A stretch of DNA of 64,000 nucleotides from Antarcticimicrobium sp040365005. Its GTDB lineage: Bacteria > Pseudomonadota > Alphaproteobacteria > Rhodobacterales > Rhodobacteraceae. Of the stretch, positions 1-8,647 are shown in pieces. A program made the position numbers and the translations under genes. Numbering within the stretch: position 1 is the stretch's first letter; each line of letters begins with the position of its first letter. The notes beneath the pieces were generated by a model. That model worked only from the letters and a program-made list of their open reading frames with translations. It searched no databases and was not told where the DNA came from. Location: positions 100,752 to 164,751 of the forward strand of contig NZ_BAABWV010000013.1 in assembly GCF_040365005.1 (NCBI RefSeq), given 5' to 3'.

Positions 1-965
1 TCGGCAATGCCGTCGTCGATGTCATCAGCCAGACCGAAGATGCCTTCCTCGCCGAGAACGGGATCGAGAAGGGCATCATGCAGCTGATCGAGCAGGACCG
101 CGCCGAACAGCTGTACGGCGCGATGGGCGACCGGCTGCAAACCCCGGGCGGATCGGTCGCCAACACCATCGCCGGCGCCGGGGCGCTGGGGCTGCAGGCC
201 GCCTTCATCGGCCGGGTGCGCGACGACGAACTGGGCCAGTTCTATGCCAAGGCGATGAACGAGGACGGGGTCGATTTCGTCAACCCGCCGGTCGCGGGTG
301 GCGAGCTGCCGACCTCCCGCTCGATGATCTTCGTCTCGCCCGACGGCGAACGCTCGATGAACACCTACCTGGGGATTTCCTCGGAACTGGGTTCGGACGA
401 CGTGCCCAGCGCGGTCGCCGGCAAGGCCGAGCTGATGTTCCTCGAAGGCTACCTCTTCGACAAGGACAAGGGGAAAGAGGCGTTTCTCGAGGCAGCGCGC
501 GACTGCCACAGGGGAGGCGGCAAGATCGGCATCGCCATTTCCGACCCGTTCTGCGTCGACCGGCACCGCGACGATTTCCTGTCGCTGATCGAGCATGAGC
601 TGGATTTCGTCATCGGCAACGAGGCCGAGATCCAGTCGCTGTTCCAGACCGATCACCTCGACGACGCACTGGTGATGACCGCCGCGCTCTGTCCGCTGGT
701 GGTCTGCACCCGCTCGGGCGACGGGGTGACGGTGATGGAGGGCACCTCGCGCATCGACGTGCCGGTTGAAAAGATTACCCCGGTCGATGCCACCGGCGCC
801 GGCGACCAGTTCGCCGCCGGCTTCCTCTACGGCATGGCCACCGGCCGCGACCTGGAGACCTGCGCGAAGATCGGCAACGTCTGCGCCCGCGAGGTGATCA
901 GCCATATCGGCCCGCGCCCGGAAACCAACGTGACCGAACTGCTGCGTGAGGCCGGGCTGCTCTGA
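1..965 (+). CDS. PfkB-family sugar/nucleoside kinase (adenosine kinase-like), 5' end cut by window
   Basis: ATP-dependent phosphorylation of a sugar or nucleoside; cytosolic. The open frame runs from base 3 without a start, reading GNAVVDVISQ, which is the usual first strand of PfkB kinases, so only about ten N-terminal residues are missing. The visible 320 residues carry the glycine-rich substrate region (SVANTIAGAGALG) and, near base 785, the C-terminal PfkB signature DATGAGDQFAAGF with the catalytic Asp. The stop overlaps the ATG of the next gene by one base, so the two are probably cotranscribed. Roseobacter proteins of this type are usually annotated as adenosine kinase; sugar specificity cannot be read from sequence. 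Confidence 0.9.
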   Translation, partial: GNAVVDVISQTEDAFLAENGIEKGIMQLIEQDRAEQLYGAMGDRLQTPGGSVANTIAGAGALGLQAAFIGRVRDDELGQFYAKAMNEDGVDFVNPPVAGGELPTSRSMIFVSPDGERSMNTYLGISSELGSDDVPSAVAGKAELMFLEGYLFDKDKGKEAFLEAARDCHRGGGKIGIAISDPFCVDRHRDDFLSLIEHELDFVIGNEAEIQSLFQTDHLDDALVMTAALCPLVVCTRSGDGVTVMEGTSRIDVPVEKITPVDATGAGDQFAAGFLYGMATGRDLETCAKIGNVCAREVISHIGPRPETNVTELLREAGLL

Positions 966-1567
966 TGACGCTGGACGCCGGTTTCCACGACGTGCCGCCC
1001 GGCATGGTGGCCACGGTGGTGACGCATCTGGAGATGCGCGCCGCCGCCCCGCGTCGCCCGGTGCCCGCCCCCGAGGGCTGCGCCCTGCGCCGCGCCGATG
1101 CGCCCACGCCGGATTGGTACCGCGACCTCTTTAAACGGGTCGGCGGGCAGGACTGGCTGTGGTTCTCGCGCCTCGGGCTGGATGACGCCGGGCTGTCCGC
1201 GCTCCTCTCCGACCCCGGGGTCGAGGTCTGGGCGCTGGAAAAGGACGGCTGCGCCGAGGGGCTGCTGGAACTCGATTTCCGGCAGGAAGGAGAATGCGAG
1301 CTGGCCTTTTTCGGGGTGACACCGGCATTGATCGGCTCGGGCGCGGGGCGGTTCATGATGAACGCCGCGATCGACACCGCCTGGGCGCGCCCGATCAGCC
1401 GCTTTCACGTCCACACTTGCACGCTGGACCACCCCGGTGCGCTGGGGTTCTATCGCCGCAGCGGGTTCACCCCGATCCGCCAACAGGTCGAGATCGCCCC
1501 CGACCCGCGCCTGAACGGCGACCTGCCAAGGGACGCCGGGCCGCATATCCCGATCTTCGAGGCCTGA
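965..1567 (+). CDS. GNAT family N-acetyltransferase
   Basis: Predicted acetyl-CoA dependent N-acetyltransferase of 200 aa, cytosolic, acceptor unknown. The acetyl-CoA binding segment (FFGVTPALIGSGAGRFMM) lies at about residues 115-132, followed by the typical late GNAT strand/helix with LDHPGALGFYRRSGF. It starts on the last base of the upstream kinase stop codon, so translation is probably coupled to the kinase. A hairpin with a T-run about 80 bases downstream probably ends this two-gene transcript. Confidence 0.85.
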   Translation: MTLDAGFHDVPPGMVATVVTHLEMRAAAPRRPVPAPEGCALRRADAPTPDWYRDLFKRVGGQDWLWFSRLGLDDAGLSALLSDPGVEVWALEKDGCAEGLLELDFRQEGECELAFFGVTPALIGSGAGRFMMNAAIDTAWARPISRFHVHTCTLDHPGALGFYRRSGFTPIRQQVEIAPDPRLNGDLPRDAGPHIPIFEA

Positions 1568-1586
1568 CCGCGTTCGAGAGGGATCA

Positions 1587-1647
1587 GGGGGCTTTGCCCC
1601 CCGCGCGCTTTGCGCGCTCCCCCCAGAGTATTTGGGAAGAGAAGAAG
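1587..1647 (+). repeat. Dispersed Rhodobacteraceae-type extragenic repeat, copy A
   Basis: Two small hairpins (GGGGGC-TTT-GCCCCC and GCGCGC-TTT-GCGCGC) are followed by CCCCCAGAGTATTT and then AGAGAAGAAG. The same arrangement recurs in inverted orientation at 46119-46164. The 'CCCCCAGAGTATTT' block is familiar from Rhodobacteraceae intergenic regions (established knowledge); the repeat itself is seen directly here. Confidence 0.7.
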
Positions 1648-1649
1648 CG

Positions 1650-1671
1650 GACCCGGCCTCCGGGTCTTTTT
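1650..1671 (+). terminator. Rho-independent terminator after kinase/GNAT pair
   Basis: Stem GACCCGG / CCGGGTC with a 3-base loop followed by TTTTT. It ends the plus-strand transcript; the minus-strand rppH ends just beyond it. Confidence 0.75.
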
Positions 1672-1745
1672 CTGGCTGTAGGTATTCCCGCCGGAGGCAT
1701 CGTGGCGGCAAAGCCGGCGGCTGGAGGATTTCCGGGACGCCTGCT

Positions 1746-2231
1746 CTACCCCAGATAGGGCGTGAATTCCTCGACCACCTTTTCGTAGACCGCACGCTTG
1801 AAGGGAACGATCCGCTCGACCAGATGCGCCGGATCCTGCCAGCGCCATGTACTGAACTCCGGGTGTTCGGTCTCGATGTTCACCTGGTCGTCGGTGCCGT
1901 TGAACCGCATCAGGTACCATTTCTGCTCCTGCCCGCGAAAGCGGCCCTTCCAGATCTGCGGCACCAGGTCGGCGGGCAGGTCATAGGGCAGCCACGCGGC
2001 GCTTTCGGCCAGGATCTCGACCAGATCGGCGGTGACGCCGGTTTCTTCCCACAACTCGCGAAGGGCGGCCTCGCGCGGGGCCTCGTCCTTCTCGACCCCG
2101 CCCTGGGGCATCTGCCAGGCCTCCTCGAACCGGTCGCGGCGCTGACCGACAAAAATATGTCCCTCGGCATTCATCAGCATCACACCGACGCAGGGGCGAT
2201 AGGGCAGCTTGGCAATCTCTTCGGGGGTCAT
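1746..2231 (-). CDS. rppH: RNA pyrophosphohydrolase (Nudix)
   Basis: Removes pyrophosphate from the 5' end of mRNAs and so triggers decay; cytosolic. 161 aa, normal for RppH. The Nudix box is complete at about residues 44-66 (GG-x5-E...REAALRELWEETGV), preceded by WQMPQGG as in RppH/IalA proteins. The start at 2231 was chosen over an upstream in-frame ATG at 2372 because an AGGAG ribosome site sits about seven bases before it and because homologues begin at this point. It is a single gene, convergent with the kinase/GNAT pair. Confidence 0.92.
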   Translation of the reverse strand: MTPEEIAKLPYRPCVGVMLMNAEGHIFVGQRRDRFEEAWQMPQGGVEKDEAPREAALRELWEETGVTADLVEILAESAAWLPYDLPADLVPQIWKGRFRGQEQKWYLMRFNGTDDQVNIETEHPEFSTWRWQDPAHLVERIVPFKRAVYEKVVEEFTPYLG

Positions 2232-2356
2232 GGGGCAGCTCCTGTTTTTCTCCTGTCTAGCGGTTGCGCCGCGCGGTGCAAGCGGGTGACGCAAGGTTGC
2301 GGGGTGACAGGGGGCCGCAATGGGGCAATTCTGCGCCCGACAAGAGGGAGGGCGAC

Positions 2357-4381
2357 ATGACCGAGTACCCAAATCTTCTGGCGCCGCTGGATCTGGGCTT
2401 CACCACATTGAAAAACCGCGTGCTGATGGGCTCCATGCACACCGGGCTGGAGGAAACCGGCGACTGGAACCGGGTGGCCGAGTTCTATGCCGAACGCGCC
2501 CGCGGCGGCGTCGCCTTGATGGTGACCGGCGGCATCGGCCCGAATCTCGAGGGATCGGTGCTGCCCGGCGCAGCGATGATGACCAGTGACAAGGACGTGG
2601 CCAACCATTCGGTCGTCACCGATCGGGTGCACCAGGCCGGCGGCAAGATCGCCATGCAGATCCTGCATGCGGGGCGCTATTCCTATGGCCCGAAATGCGT
2701 CGCCCCCAGCCCGGTGAAATCCCCGATCTCGCCGTTTCCGCCCAACGAGTTGGACGAGGCGGGTATCGAGAAACAGATCGCCGACATCGTCAATGCCGCC
2801 GTGCTGGCGCAGCAGGCCGGGTACGACGGGGTCGAGATCATGGGATCGGAGGGGTATTTCCTCAACCAGTTCCTGGTGACCCACACCAACAAGCGCACCG
2901 ACGGCTGGGGCGGATCGTACGAAAACCGCATGAAACTCCCCATCGAGGTGGTGCGCCGCACCCGCGCCGCGGTCGGGCCGGAGTTCATCATCATCTACCG
3001 GCTATCGATGATCGACCTGGTGCCGGACGGCTCGACCCATGAAGAGGTCGTGCAGCTGGCGCAGGAGATCGAAAAGGCCGGAGCCACCATCATCAACACC
3101 GGCATCGGCTGGCACGAGGCCCGCGTGCCCACCATCGCCACCTCCGTGCCGCGCCGCGCCTTTGCCTGGGTGACGAAAAAGCTGATGGGAAAGGTGGGCA
3201 TCCCGCTGATCACCTCGAACCGGATCAACACCGCCGAGGTGGCCGAACAGGTGCTGGCCGAGGGCTGTGCCGACATGGTCTCGCTGGCCCGCCCGATGCT
3301 GGCAGATGCGCATTTCGTGGCCAAGGCACAGGCCGGGCGGGCGGCGACCACCGCCCCCTGCATCGCCTGCAACCAGGCCTGCCTGGACCATACCTTCGGC
3401 GGCAAGCTGACCTCTTGCCTGGTCAACCCGCGCGCCTGCCATGAGACCGAACTGGTGCTGGAAACGGCGGCCAAGCCGAAAGCCGTCGCCATCGTCGGGG
3501 CCGGACCGGCGGGCCTCTCCACCGCGCTGGCGGCGGCGGAGCGGGGTCACAAGGTCACGCTGTTCGACAAGGCGAAAGAGGTCGGCGGACAGCTCAACAT
3601 GGCCAAGCAGGTGCCCGGCAAGGAAGAATTCTGGGGCTTGGTCGACTGGTACGCGACCATGCTGGACGAGGCCGGGGTGACCGTGGAACTGGGCCGGGAG
3701 GTCACCGCCGACGATCTGACCGGTTTCGACGAGGTGGTGATCGCCACCGGCGTCATCCCCCGCGACCCCGGCATTCCGGGCGAGGACCGCGACAACGTGC
3801 TGAGTTATATTGAAGTGCTGCGCGACAAGGCCCCCGTGGGCAAGAGCGTCGCAGTGATCGGTGCCGGCGGCATCGGTTTCGACGTCTCCGAATTCCTGCT
3901 GGAGGAACACAGCCCGACCACCGACCTGCCCGCCTGGATGAAGGAATGGGGCGTGACGGACCCCGAACAGCACCGCTCGGGCCTTGCCCCCGAAGGCCCG
4001 CAACCGGAGGCCCCGGCGCGGCAGGTGACGCTGTTGCAGCGCAAGAAACAGGCGCATGGCAAGGGGTTGGGCAAGACCACCGGCTGGATCCACCGGGCCA
4101 CGTTGAAGATGAAGGATGTCACTTTTGTCGGTGGTGTGAACTACGAAAAAATCGATGACGACGGGCTGCACGTCAGCTTTGGCGAGGCACGGGAAAACCC
4201 GAGCGTGATCCCCGCCGAGACCGTCGTGCTCTGCGCCGGGCAACTCTCCGAGCGCAGCCTTGCCGACGCGCTGGAGGCCAAGGGCATCACCGCCCATGTG
4301 ATCGGCGGTGCCGACGTGGCCGCCGAACTCGACGCCAAGCGGGCGATCAACCAGGGCACACGGCTGGCCGCGACTCTGTAG
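2357..4381 (+). CDS. fadH: 2,4-dienoyl-CoA reductase (NADPH), FMN/FAD/4Fe-4S
   Basis: Reduces 2,4-dienoyl-CoA during beta-oxidation of unsaturated fatty acids. 674 aa. An N-terminal old-yellow-enzyme TIM barrel (APLDLGFTTLKNRVLMGSMH at the start) is followed by the cluster cysteines C335, C338, C342 and C354, then a FAD site (IVGAGPAGL, about 377) and an NADPH site (VIGAGGIGFD, about 497). Long stretches read like E. coli FadH, including IGWHEAR and CHET after NPRA. The start is the ATG at 2357, behind a strong GAGGGAGGG site. A strong terminator follows. The closely related demethylase-type flavoproteins are less likely given the close FadH match. Confidence 0.93.
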   Translation: MTEYPNLLAPLDLGFTTLKNRVLMGSMHTGLEETGDWNRVAEFYAERARGGVALMVTGGIGPNLEGSVLPGAAMMTSDKDVANHSVVTDRVHQAGGKIAMQILHAGRYSYGPKCVAPSPVKSPISPFPPNELDEAGIEKQIADIVNAAVLAQQAGYDGVEIMGSEGYFLNQFLVTHTNKRTDGWGGSYENRMKLPIEVVRRTRAAVGPEFIIIYRLSMIDLVPDGSTHEEVVQLAQEIEKAGATIINTGIGWHEARVPTIATSVPRRAFAWVTKKLMGKVGIPLITSNRINTAEVAEQVLAEGCADMVSLARPMLADAHFVAKAQAGRAATTAPCIACNQACLDHTFGGKLTSCLVNPRACHETELVLETAAKPKAVAIVGAGPAGLSTALAAAERGHKVTLFDKAKEVGGQLNMAKQVPGKEEFWGLVDWYATMLDEAGVTVELGREVTADDLTGFDEVVIATGVIPRDPGIPGEDRDNVLSYIEVLRDKAPVGKSVAVIGAGGIGFDVSEFLLEEHSPTTDLPAWMKEWGVTDPEQHRSGLAPEGPQPEAPARQVTLLQRKKQAHGKGLGKTTGWIHRATLKMKDVTFVGGVNYEKIDDDGLHVSFGEARENPSVIPAETVVLCAGQLSERSLADALEAKGITAHVIGGADVAAELDAKRAINQGTRLAATL

Positions 4382-4405
4382 GCGACCGACCCGCACCAAG
4401 GCCCC

Positions 4406-4450
4406 GGCCCGATGGCACCCAGCAAGGTGCCGTCGGGCCGTTCTTTTTTT
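4406..4450 (+). terminator. Strong rho-independent terminator of fadH
   Basis: A 14-base stem (GGCCCGATGGCACC / GGTGCCGTCGGGCC, one wobble pair) with a 6-base loop is followed by TTCTTTTTTT. Confidence 0.92.
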
Positions 4451-4635
4451 AGCCGAACCATTCCATGACGACGCCACGCGCCGCGCCCGCAGCAGCGCCC
4501 TTGCCCGTTGGCCTGCCGTTTCCCGGCACCGAACGATTTGCCCCATTACCGCGATATTATCCAATCGGCGCCCCGATCTTGCCCAGATTGAACCGGATAA
4601 ACGAGGCAACAAGACAGATAACCGAGGACAACGGC

Positions 4636-5541
4636 ATGGACCGACTGACCGAAATGGAAGCCTTTGCCAACGTGGTGGACCAAGGGGGATTCACCGACGC
4701 GGCCAAGAAGATGGGCATTTCCAAGTCGGCGGTGTCCAAGCATGTCTCGAGCCTCGAGGCCCGGCTGGGCGCGCGGCTGTTGAACCGGACCACGCGCCGC
4801 GTCAGCCCGACCGAGATCGGACTTGCCTATTACGACCGTGCCCGCCGGGTTCTGAACGACGCGGGAGAGGCCGATGCGCTGGTCACCTCGATGCAATCGG
4901 CGCCCTCGGGGCTGCTGCGGATCTCGGTCGCCACCGATTTCGGCGTCAACCTGCTGTCGCCGATCCTGTCGGAGTTCCTGTCCGATTTCCCCGAGATCAC
5001 CGTGAACATGGTGCTGAACAACCGCTACGTCGAGTTGATCTCGGAGGGGTTCGACATGGCGATCCGCATCGGTGAGCTTGAAGACAGCTCGCTGCGGGCC
5101 CGCAAACTCACCGAAACCACCAAGCGGCTGGTCGCCAGCCCCAGTTACATCCAGCAGTTCGGTCGCCCGCAGAAGATCGACGATCTGAACGAGCACAAGC
5201 TGCTGCACTATTCCAACCAGTCCAGCGGCAGCGTCTGGAAGCTGACCGCCCCCTCGGGCGAGAAACGCCAGGTGCGCACCGCCGGCTGGCTGAGCGTGAA
5301 TGACGGGCAATCGCTGCTCAACGCCGCGATCTCGGGACTCGGCATCGCCTATCTGCCCAGCTACCTTTTCGCGCAGGCCATGAGCGAGGGTCTGGTCGAG
5401 GATGCGATGCCAACGCTCCCGGTCGAGAAACTGGGTGTCTACGCGGTCTATCCGCCGGGCCGTTTCACCCAGCCCAAGGTGCGCGCCTTCATTGATTTCC
5501 TGGTCCAGGCCTTTGCCGACAAGGGCCCGACCGACTGGTAA
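4636..5541 (+). CDS. LysR family transcriptional regulator
   Basis: DNA-binding regulator of 301 aa. An N-terminal winged helix-turn-helix (about residues 14-62, FTDAAKKMGISKSAVSKHV) is followed by the LysR effector domain from about residue 90. The start at 4636 follows GAGGA at good spacing; the frame is open further upstream but without homologous sequence. It lies between two terminators, so it is a stand-alone transcript. The target is not evident; fadH is upstream but separated by a terminator. The subfamily resembles the DsdC/AaeR-like LTTRs of alphaproteobacteria. Confidence 0.9.
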   Translation: MDRLTEMEAFANVVDQGGFTDAAKKMGISKSAVSKHVSSLEARLGARLLNRTTRRVSPTEIGLAYYDRARRVLNDAGEADALVTSMQSAPSGLLRISVATDFGVNLLSPILSEFLSDFPEITVNMVLNNRYVELISEGFDMAIRIGELEDSSLRARKLTETTKRLVASPSYIQQFGRPQKIDDLNEHKLLHYSNQSSGSVWKLTAPSGEKRQVRTAGWLSVNDGQSLLNAAISGLGIAYLPSYLFAQAMSEGLVEDAMPTLPVEKLGVYAVYPPGRFTQPKVRAFIDFLVQAFADKGPTDW

Positions 5542-5575
5542 CCCGTTTCATGTTGCTTCCCTTGGCAACCCCCCT

Positions 5576-5604
5576 GCCCCCGTGTTCCGCACGGGGGCTT
5601 TTTT
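5576..5604 (+). terminator. Rho-independent terminator of the LysR gene
   Basis: Perfect 9-base stem GCCCCCGTG / CACGGGGGC, 5-base loop, then TTTTTT. The T-run abuts the stop codon of the convergent OmpA-like gene. Confidence 0.9.
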
Positions 5605-6560
5605 CACTGGACCGGCAACAACAGCGCCTCGACGCGGCGGTTGCGCTCTCTCCCCTCGGGGGTGAGGTTCGAGGCCACCGGCGCGAGGTATCCCATCCCC
5701 TCGGCCGCCACGCGTCCGGACGGCACGCCATATGCGGTCACCAGCCGGTTGCGCACAGTTTCGGCCCGGCGTTTCGACAGGGCGACATTGAGACCAAGCG
5801 CGCCGGTGCTGTCGGTGTGACCGACAAGGACGACCCGATACGCCGGATGGCCGGTCAGGAATGCAGCGATCTCGGACAAGGAGTCATAGTCTCCCGGCCC
5901 CAGCGCATTGGCGCCGGTATCGAACTTCAGGTCGTCAAGGATCACGTGACCATCGGAGAGCAGCGCATTGATCAGCGCCCCCGCCTGTCCATCCCGTTCC
6001 GGCGCCTCCGGCCCCGTGGAGGTCGGCCGATCCGGCGCGGGCGCGGCGTCGGTCGCTTCGGCCTCGCCGCCTGTGACGTCACCCGAGCTTACGTGGATCT
6101 GCTGGATATAGGCGCCGCTGCCGCCGCGACTGACCATGAGGCTGATCGCCTCGCCGCCGTTCCGGACCGCCGAGAGAAACCGGAAGTTGCCGATATCCAC
6201 ATGCATGTGAGGGGCCGGCGCGACCTCGGTCCCGAAGCGGAAATCAAACCCGCCACAGGCGCGCGCACGGCATTCGAACAGGATGTCAAAGCCACCGGTC
6301 ACGAGTTGATCCCGCAACGGCGCCAGCAATTGCAACAGCGTGCGCGACCCGCTTTCGATGCGCCAGGTACGACGCTCCACAGCCCCCTCGAAGACCTGCG
6401 ACGGCACGGTTTCGCCGTCAAAGGGCGCGCGCGGCAAGGCATAGCTGTCGAGGGCCGAGTTACGCTCGTACAAAAGTCGCGCGCCCTGCGGCATGTCCAG
6501 CGCCGCAACGGCAACCGGGCAAGCCATGAGCAGAAAGCTGAGGACACTGGCCCTGATCAT
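5604..6560 (-). CDS. OmpA family protein with C-terminal peptidoglycan-binding domain
   Basis: Probably exported and anchored to peptidoglycan. 318 aa: a signal peptide (about 1-20, ending AVAALD), a 180-residue middle region with two Cys (CRARAC) and no recognised fold, an acidic/proline-rich linker (about 170-200), and a C-terminal OmpA-like domain (about 205-318) with the diagnostic FDTGANAL, GHTDSTG and LSKRRAETVRNRL motifs. Its start codon overlaps the stop of the upstream gene (ATGA), so it is the last gene of a four-gene minus-strand operon. There is no beta-barrel domain, so it is not classical OmpA. Confidence 0.88.
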   Translation of the reverse strand: MIRASVLSFLLMACPVAVAALDMPQGARLLYERNSALDSYALPRAPFDGETVPSQVFEGAVERRTWRIESGSRTLLQLLAPLRDQLVTGGFDILFECRARACGGFDFRFGTEVAPAPHMHVDIGNFRFLSAVRNGGEAISLMVSRGGSGAYIQQIHVSSGDVTGGEAEATDAAPAPDRPTSTGPEAPERDGQAGALINALLSDGHVILDDLKFDTGANALGPGDYDSLSEIAAFLTGHPAYRVVLVGHTDSTGALGLNVALSKRRAETVRNRLVTAYGVPSGRVAAEGMGYLAPVASNLTPEGRERNRRVEALLLPVQ

Positions 6561-7129
6561 CTGAACTGAGCGTGATACTCGTCATTGGGCCACATCGAGG
6601 TGGCGCTGGCCACGCGATTGGTCATGTTGAAGAAGCCGGCGACATTGGCAATGTCCCAGATGTCACGGTCGCAAAAGCCCACCTCGCGCAGCGCCTCGCG
6701 GTCGGCCTCTTCGATCATGTAGCTTTCGGTCGTCATCTTGGCGGCGAAATCCAGCATCGCGCGCTGGCGCGGCTCCAGATCCGCGACGCGGTAGTTGATC
6801 GCGATCATCTCGCCCAGCATCGGATCGCCCGACAACTGCCGCACCGCCGCGCCATGGGCCACGATGCAATAGAAACAGCGGTTGATCGAGGACACCACCA
6901 CCGCGATCATCTCGCGCTCCAGCTTGCTCAACCCGCTATCGGCCAGCATCAGGTCGTTGTAGATGCCGGTGAAGGCGTTGAGCTTGTCGATGTCAAAGGC
7001 ATTGGCCTTGAGCACGTTCGGGATCATGCCCAGCTTTTCGGTGCAGATGTCGAAATACTTCTGCGTCGCCTCGGGCAGAGGGTCGACCATGGGCAGGTCG
7101 AGGGCGGTGGTCGGTCTGCTGTCGGTCAT
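6557..7129 (-). CDS. Peroxidase-related protein, AhpD/carboxymuconolactone decarboxylase fold
   Basis: Predicted thiol peroxidase-like enzyme of 190 aa. The CMD/AhpD motif is complete: E71 region, then C85, C88 and H92 (CFYCIVAH), the redox-active Cys pair and His of alkylhydroperoxidase-like proteins. Residues before and after match the 'uncharacterised peroxidase-related enzyme' family. The start at 7129 is preceded by GGAGGAG; an upstream in-frame extension has no family similarity. It overlaps the OmpA-like gene downstream and the acetyltransferase upstream by four bases each, so all are cotranscribed. The electron donor is unknown. Confidence 0.88.
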   Translation of the reverse strand: MTDSRPTTALDLPMVDPLPEATQKYFDICTEKLGMIPNVLKANAFDIDKLNAFTGIYNDLMLADSGLSKLEREMIAVVVSSINRCFYCIVAHGAAVRQLSGDPMLGEMIAINYRVADLEPRQRAMLDFAAKMTTESYMIEEADREALREVGFCDRDIWDIANVAGFFNMTNRVASATSMWPNDEYHAQFR

Positions 7130-7866
7130 CTGCGGGTCTCCTCCCCATGAGATATTCGATAGTGGTACCGCCCCACTACAGACATGCCGAGCCCGGAATA
7201 CAAGGCATTCGCCCCGTCGTTTTCCCGGGTACAGACAACCGCAAGGGTATGGGCCCCCTGGGCCGCCGCCCAATGGGCGGCCCCGCGCATCATCCATTTC
7301 CCCAATCCCTGCTGACGCTGGTGCGGCAGGATTTCCAGCGCGTGCAGCATCGCGACACCCGCGTGCACGGCGACAAAGGCGGCACCGCCGGGCTTGTCGT
7401 TATAGCGCGCCAGCAACCCGGTTTTCGCCCCCTTCGCCCGCGCCATCACCGCCAGCCGCTCCGGGCCAACCCCGGCATCGGCCCAGATCTCGCGCATGAT
7501 GGCCAGCGGCTCCCACACCGCAAGGACGGTGACGCGGGGCACCGGGATGTCGGTGAGATGCTCCACCGGGCAGGCATAGGCCACGACCGGATCCTTCACC
7601 GCATAGCCGCGCCCCTCGAGCAGGGTATCGAGGTCCTCATCGCCGGGGCGGATCATGAACAGCGGGGTCTGCCCCATGGCGGCCATCGCCTCTTCCGCCG
7701 CGACCAGGTCCTCCGGCCCCACCGGCCCCTCGGCCGAGGCGGCCGAGACCCGGCTGCCGCCACCTTGCCCCTCGCGCAGGGTCCAGGGCCCCTGCCGGAA
7801 AGTGCGCGCTGCAGGCCATGTGCCGTCGATCACGTCGAACAGCCAGGGGGCCGGTGTCGCGCTCAT
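7126..7866 (-). CDS. GNAT family N-acetyltransferase
   Basis: 246 aa. The C-terminal half is a GNAT domain: MLHALEILPHQRQQGLGKWMMRGAA (about 170-195) fits the acetyl-CoA binding motif, followed by VVCTRENDGANALYSGLGM. The N-terminal half is poorly conserved but also looks GNAT-like, so it may be a degenerate double domain. It overlaps its neighbours on both sides by ATGA. The substrate is unknown. Confidence 0.85.
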   Translation of the reverse strand: MSATPAPWLFDVIDGTWPAARTFRQGPWTLREGQGGGSRVSAASAEGPVGPEDLVAAEEAMAAMGQTPLFMIRPGDEDLDTLLEGRGYAVKDPVVAYACPVEHLTDIPVPRVTVLAVWEPLAIMREIWADAGVGPERLAVMARAKGAKTGLLARYNDKPGGAAFVAVHAGVAMLHALEILPHQRQQGLGKWMMRGAAHWAAAQGAHTLAVVCTRENDGANALYSGLGMSVVGRYHYRISHGEETRR

Positions 7867-8585
7867 GCATCAAGGTCCCGCGACAGGCGGGTGACGGCGG
7901 CATCGACACGCGCCCCGTCCGCACCACGCACAACGATGCTGGCCCCGAAAGCGCCATCCTTCTGGAACGGGTAGCAACCGATGGAGAGATCGGAAAACTC
8001 TGCGGCCACCGCGGCCAGCATGCCGGCAATCTCTCCCTCGCCCCGCATCACCCGCAGGCTTTGCGACAGCAAGGGCGCGCCACCGGTCAGCTTGGGCAGG
8101 ACACTCGCCACCATCGCCTCGAACACCGAGGGGACACCGGCCATCACATGCACGTTTTCGATGGTGAAACCGGGCGCGGAAGAGACCGGGTTCTCGATCA
8201 GCGTCGCCCCCTCGGGGATGCGCGCCATGCGCAACCGCGCCGCGTTCAACTCCAGCCCTGTGGTCTTGTAATGCGCCTCGAGGATCGCCCGGGCGTCCTC
8301 GCGCACGTCGATCTGCACGCCGAAGGCGGTGGCGATGCTGTCGGCGGTGATGTCGTCATGGGTGGGGCCGATGCCGCCACTGGTGAACACGTGGTCAAAG
8401 CGCGCCGAAAGCGCGCGCACCGCCTCTGCGATCGCCTGCGCGTCGTCGCTGACGACACGCGCCTCCTTCAGGTCGATCCCCACTTTCGCGAGTTCGCCGG
8501 CAAGGTAATACATGTTGGAGTCGCGCGTGCGTCCGGACAGGATCTCGTCCCCGATCACAAGCATCGCGGCGGTTGGATTGGTCAT
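7863..8585 (-). CDS. Competence/damage-inducible protein A-type molybdopterin-binding protein
   Basis: 240 aa MoaB/Mog-fold protein. VIGDEILSGRTRDSN (about 10-24) and TSGGIGPTHDDITADSI (about 69-85) are the signature loops of the CinA N-terminal domain. The C-terminal NMN deamidase domain of full-length CinA is absent, as is common for the short alphaproteobacterial form. It may act as a nucleotide-cofactor (ADP-ribose or FAD-like) hydrolase rather than in molybdenum cofactor synthesis. It is the first gene of the four-gene minus-strand operon ending with the OmpA-like gene. Confidence 0.87.
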   Translation of the reverse strand: MTNPTAAMLVIGDEILSGRTRDSNMYYLAGELAKVGIDLKEARVVSDDAQAIAEAVRALSARFDHVFTSGGIGPTHDDITADSIATAFGVQIDVREDARAILEAHYKTTGLELNAARLRMARIPEGATLIENPVSSAPGFTIENVHVMAGVPSVFEAMVASVLPKLTGGAPLLSQSLRVMRGEGEIAGMLAAVAAEFSDLSIGCYPFQKDGAFGASIVVRGADGARVDAAVTRLSRDLDA

Positions 8586-8647
8586 GGTGCCCGTTCCCTC
8601 TTGTCGCGGTCTTGAAGGGCCGCGCCGGCAGGTATAGGCCGGGTTCC

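Noticed and set aside
3002..4612. 536-codon minus-strand open frame across fadH
   Set aside because: Antisense shadow; the plus strand encodes a complete FadH with ordered cluster cysteines.
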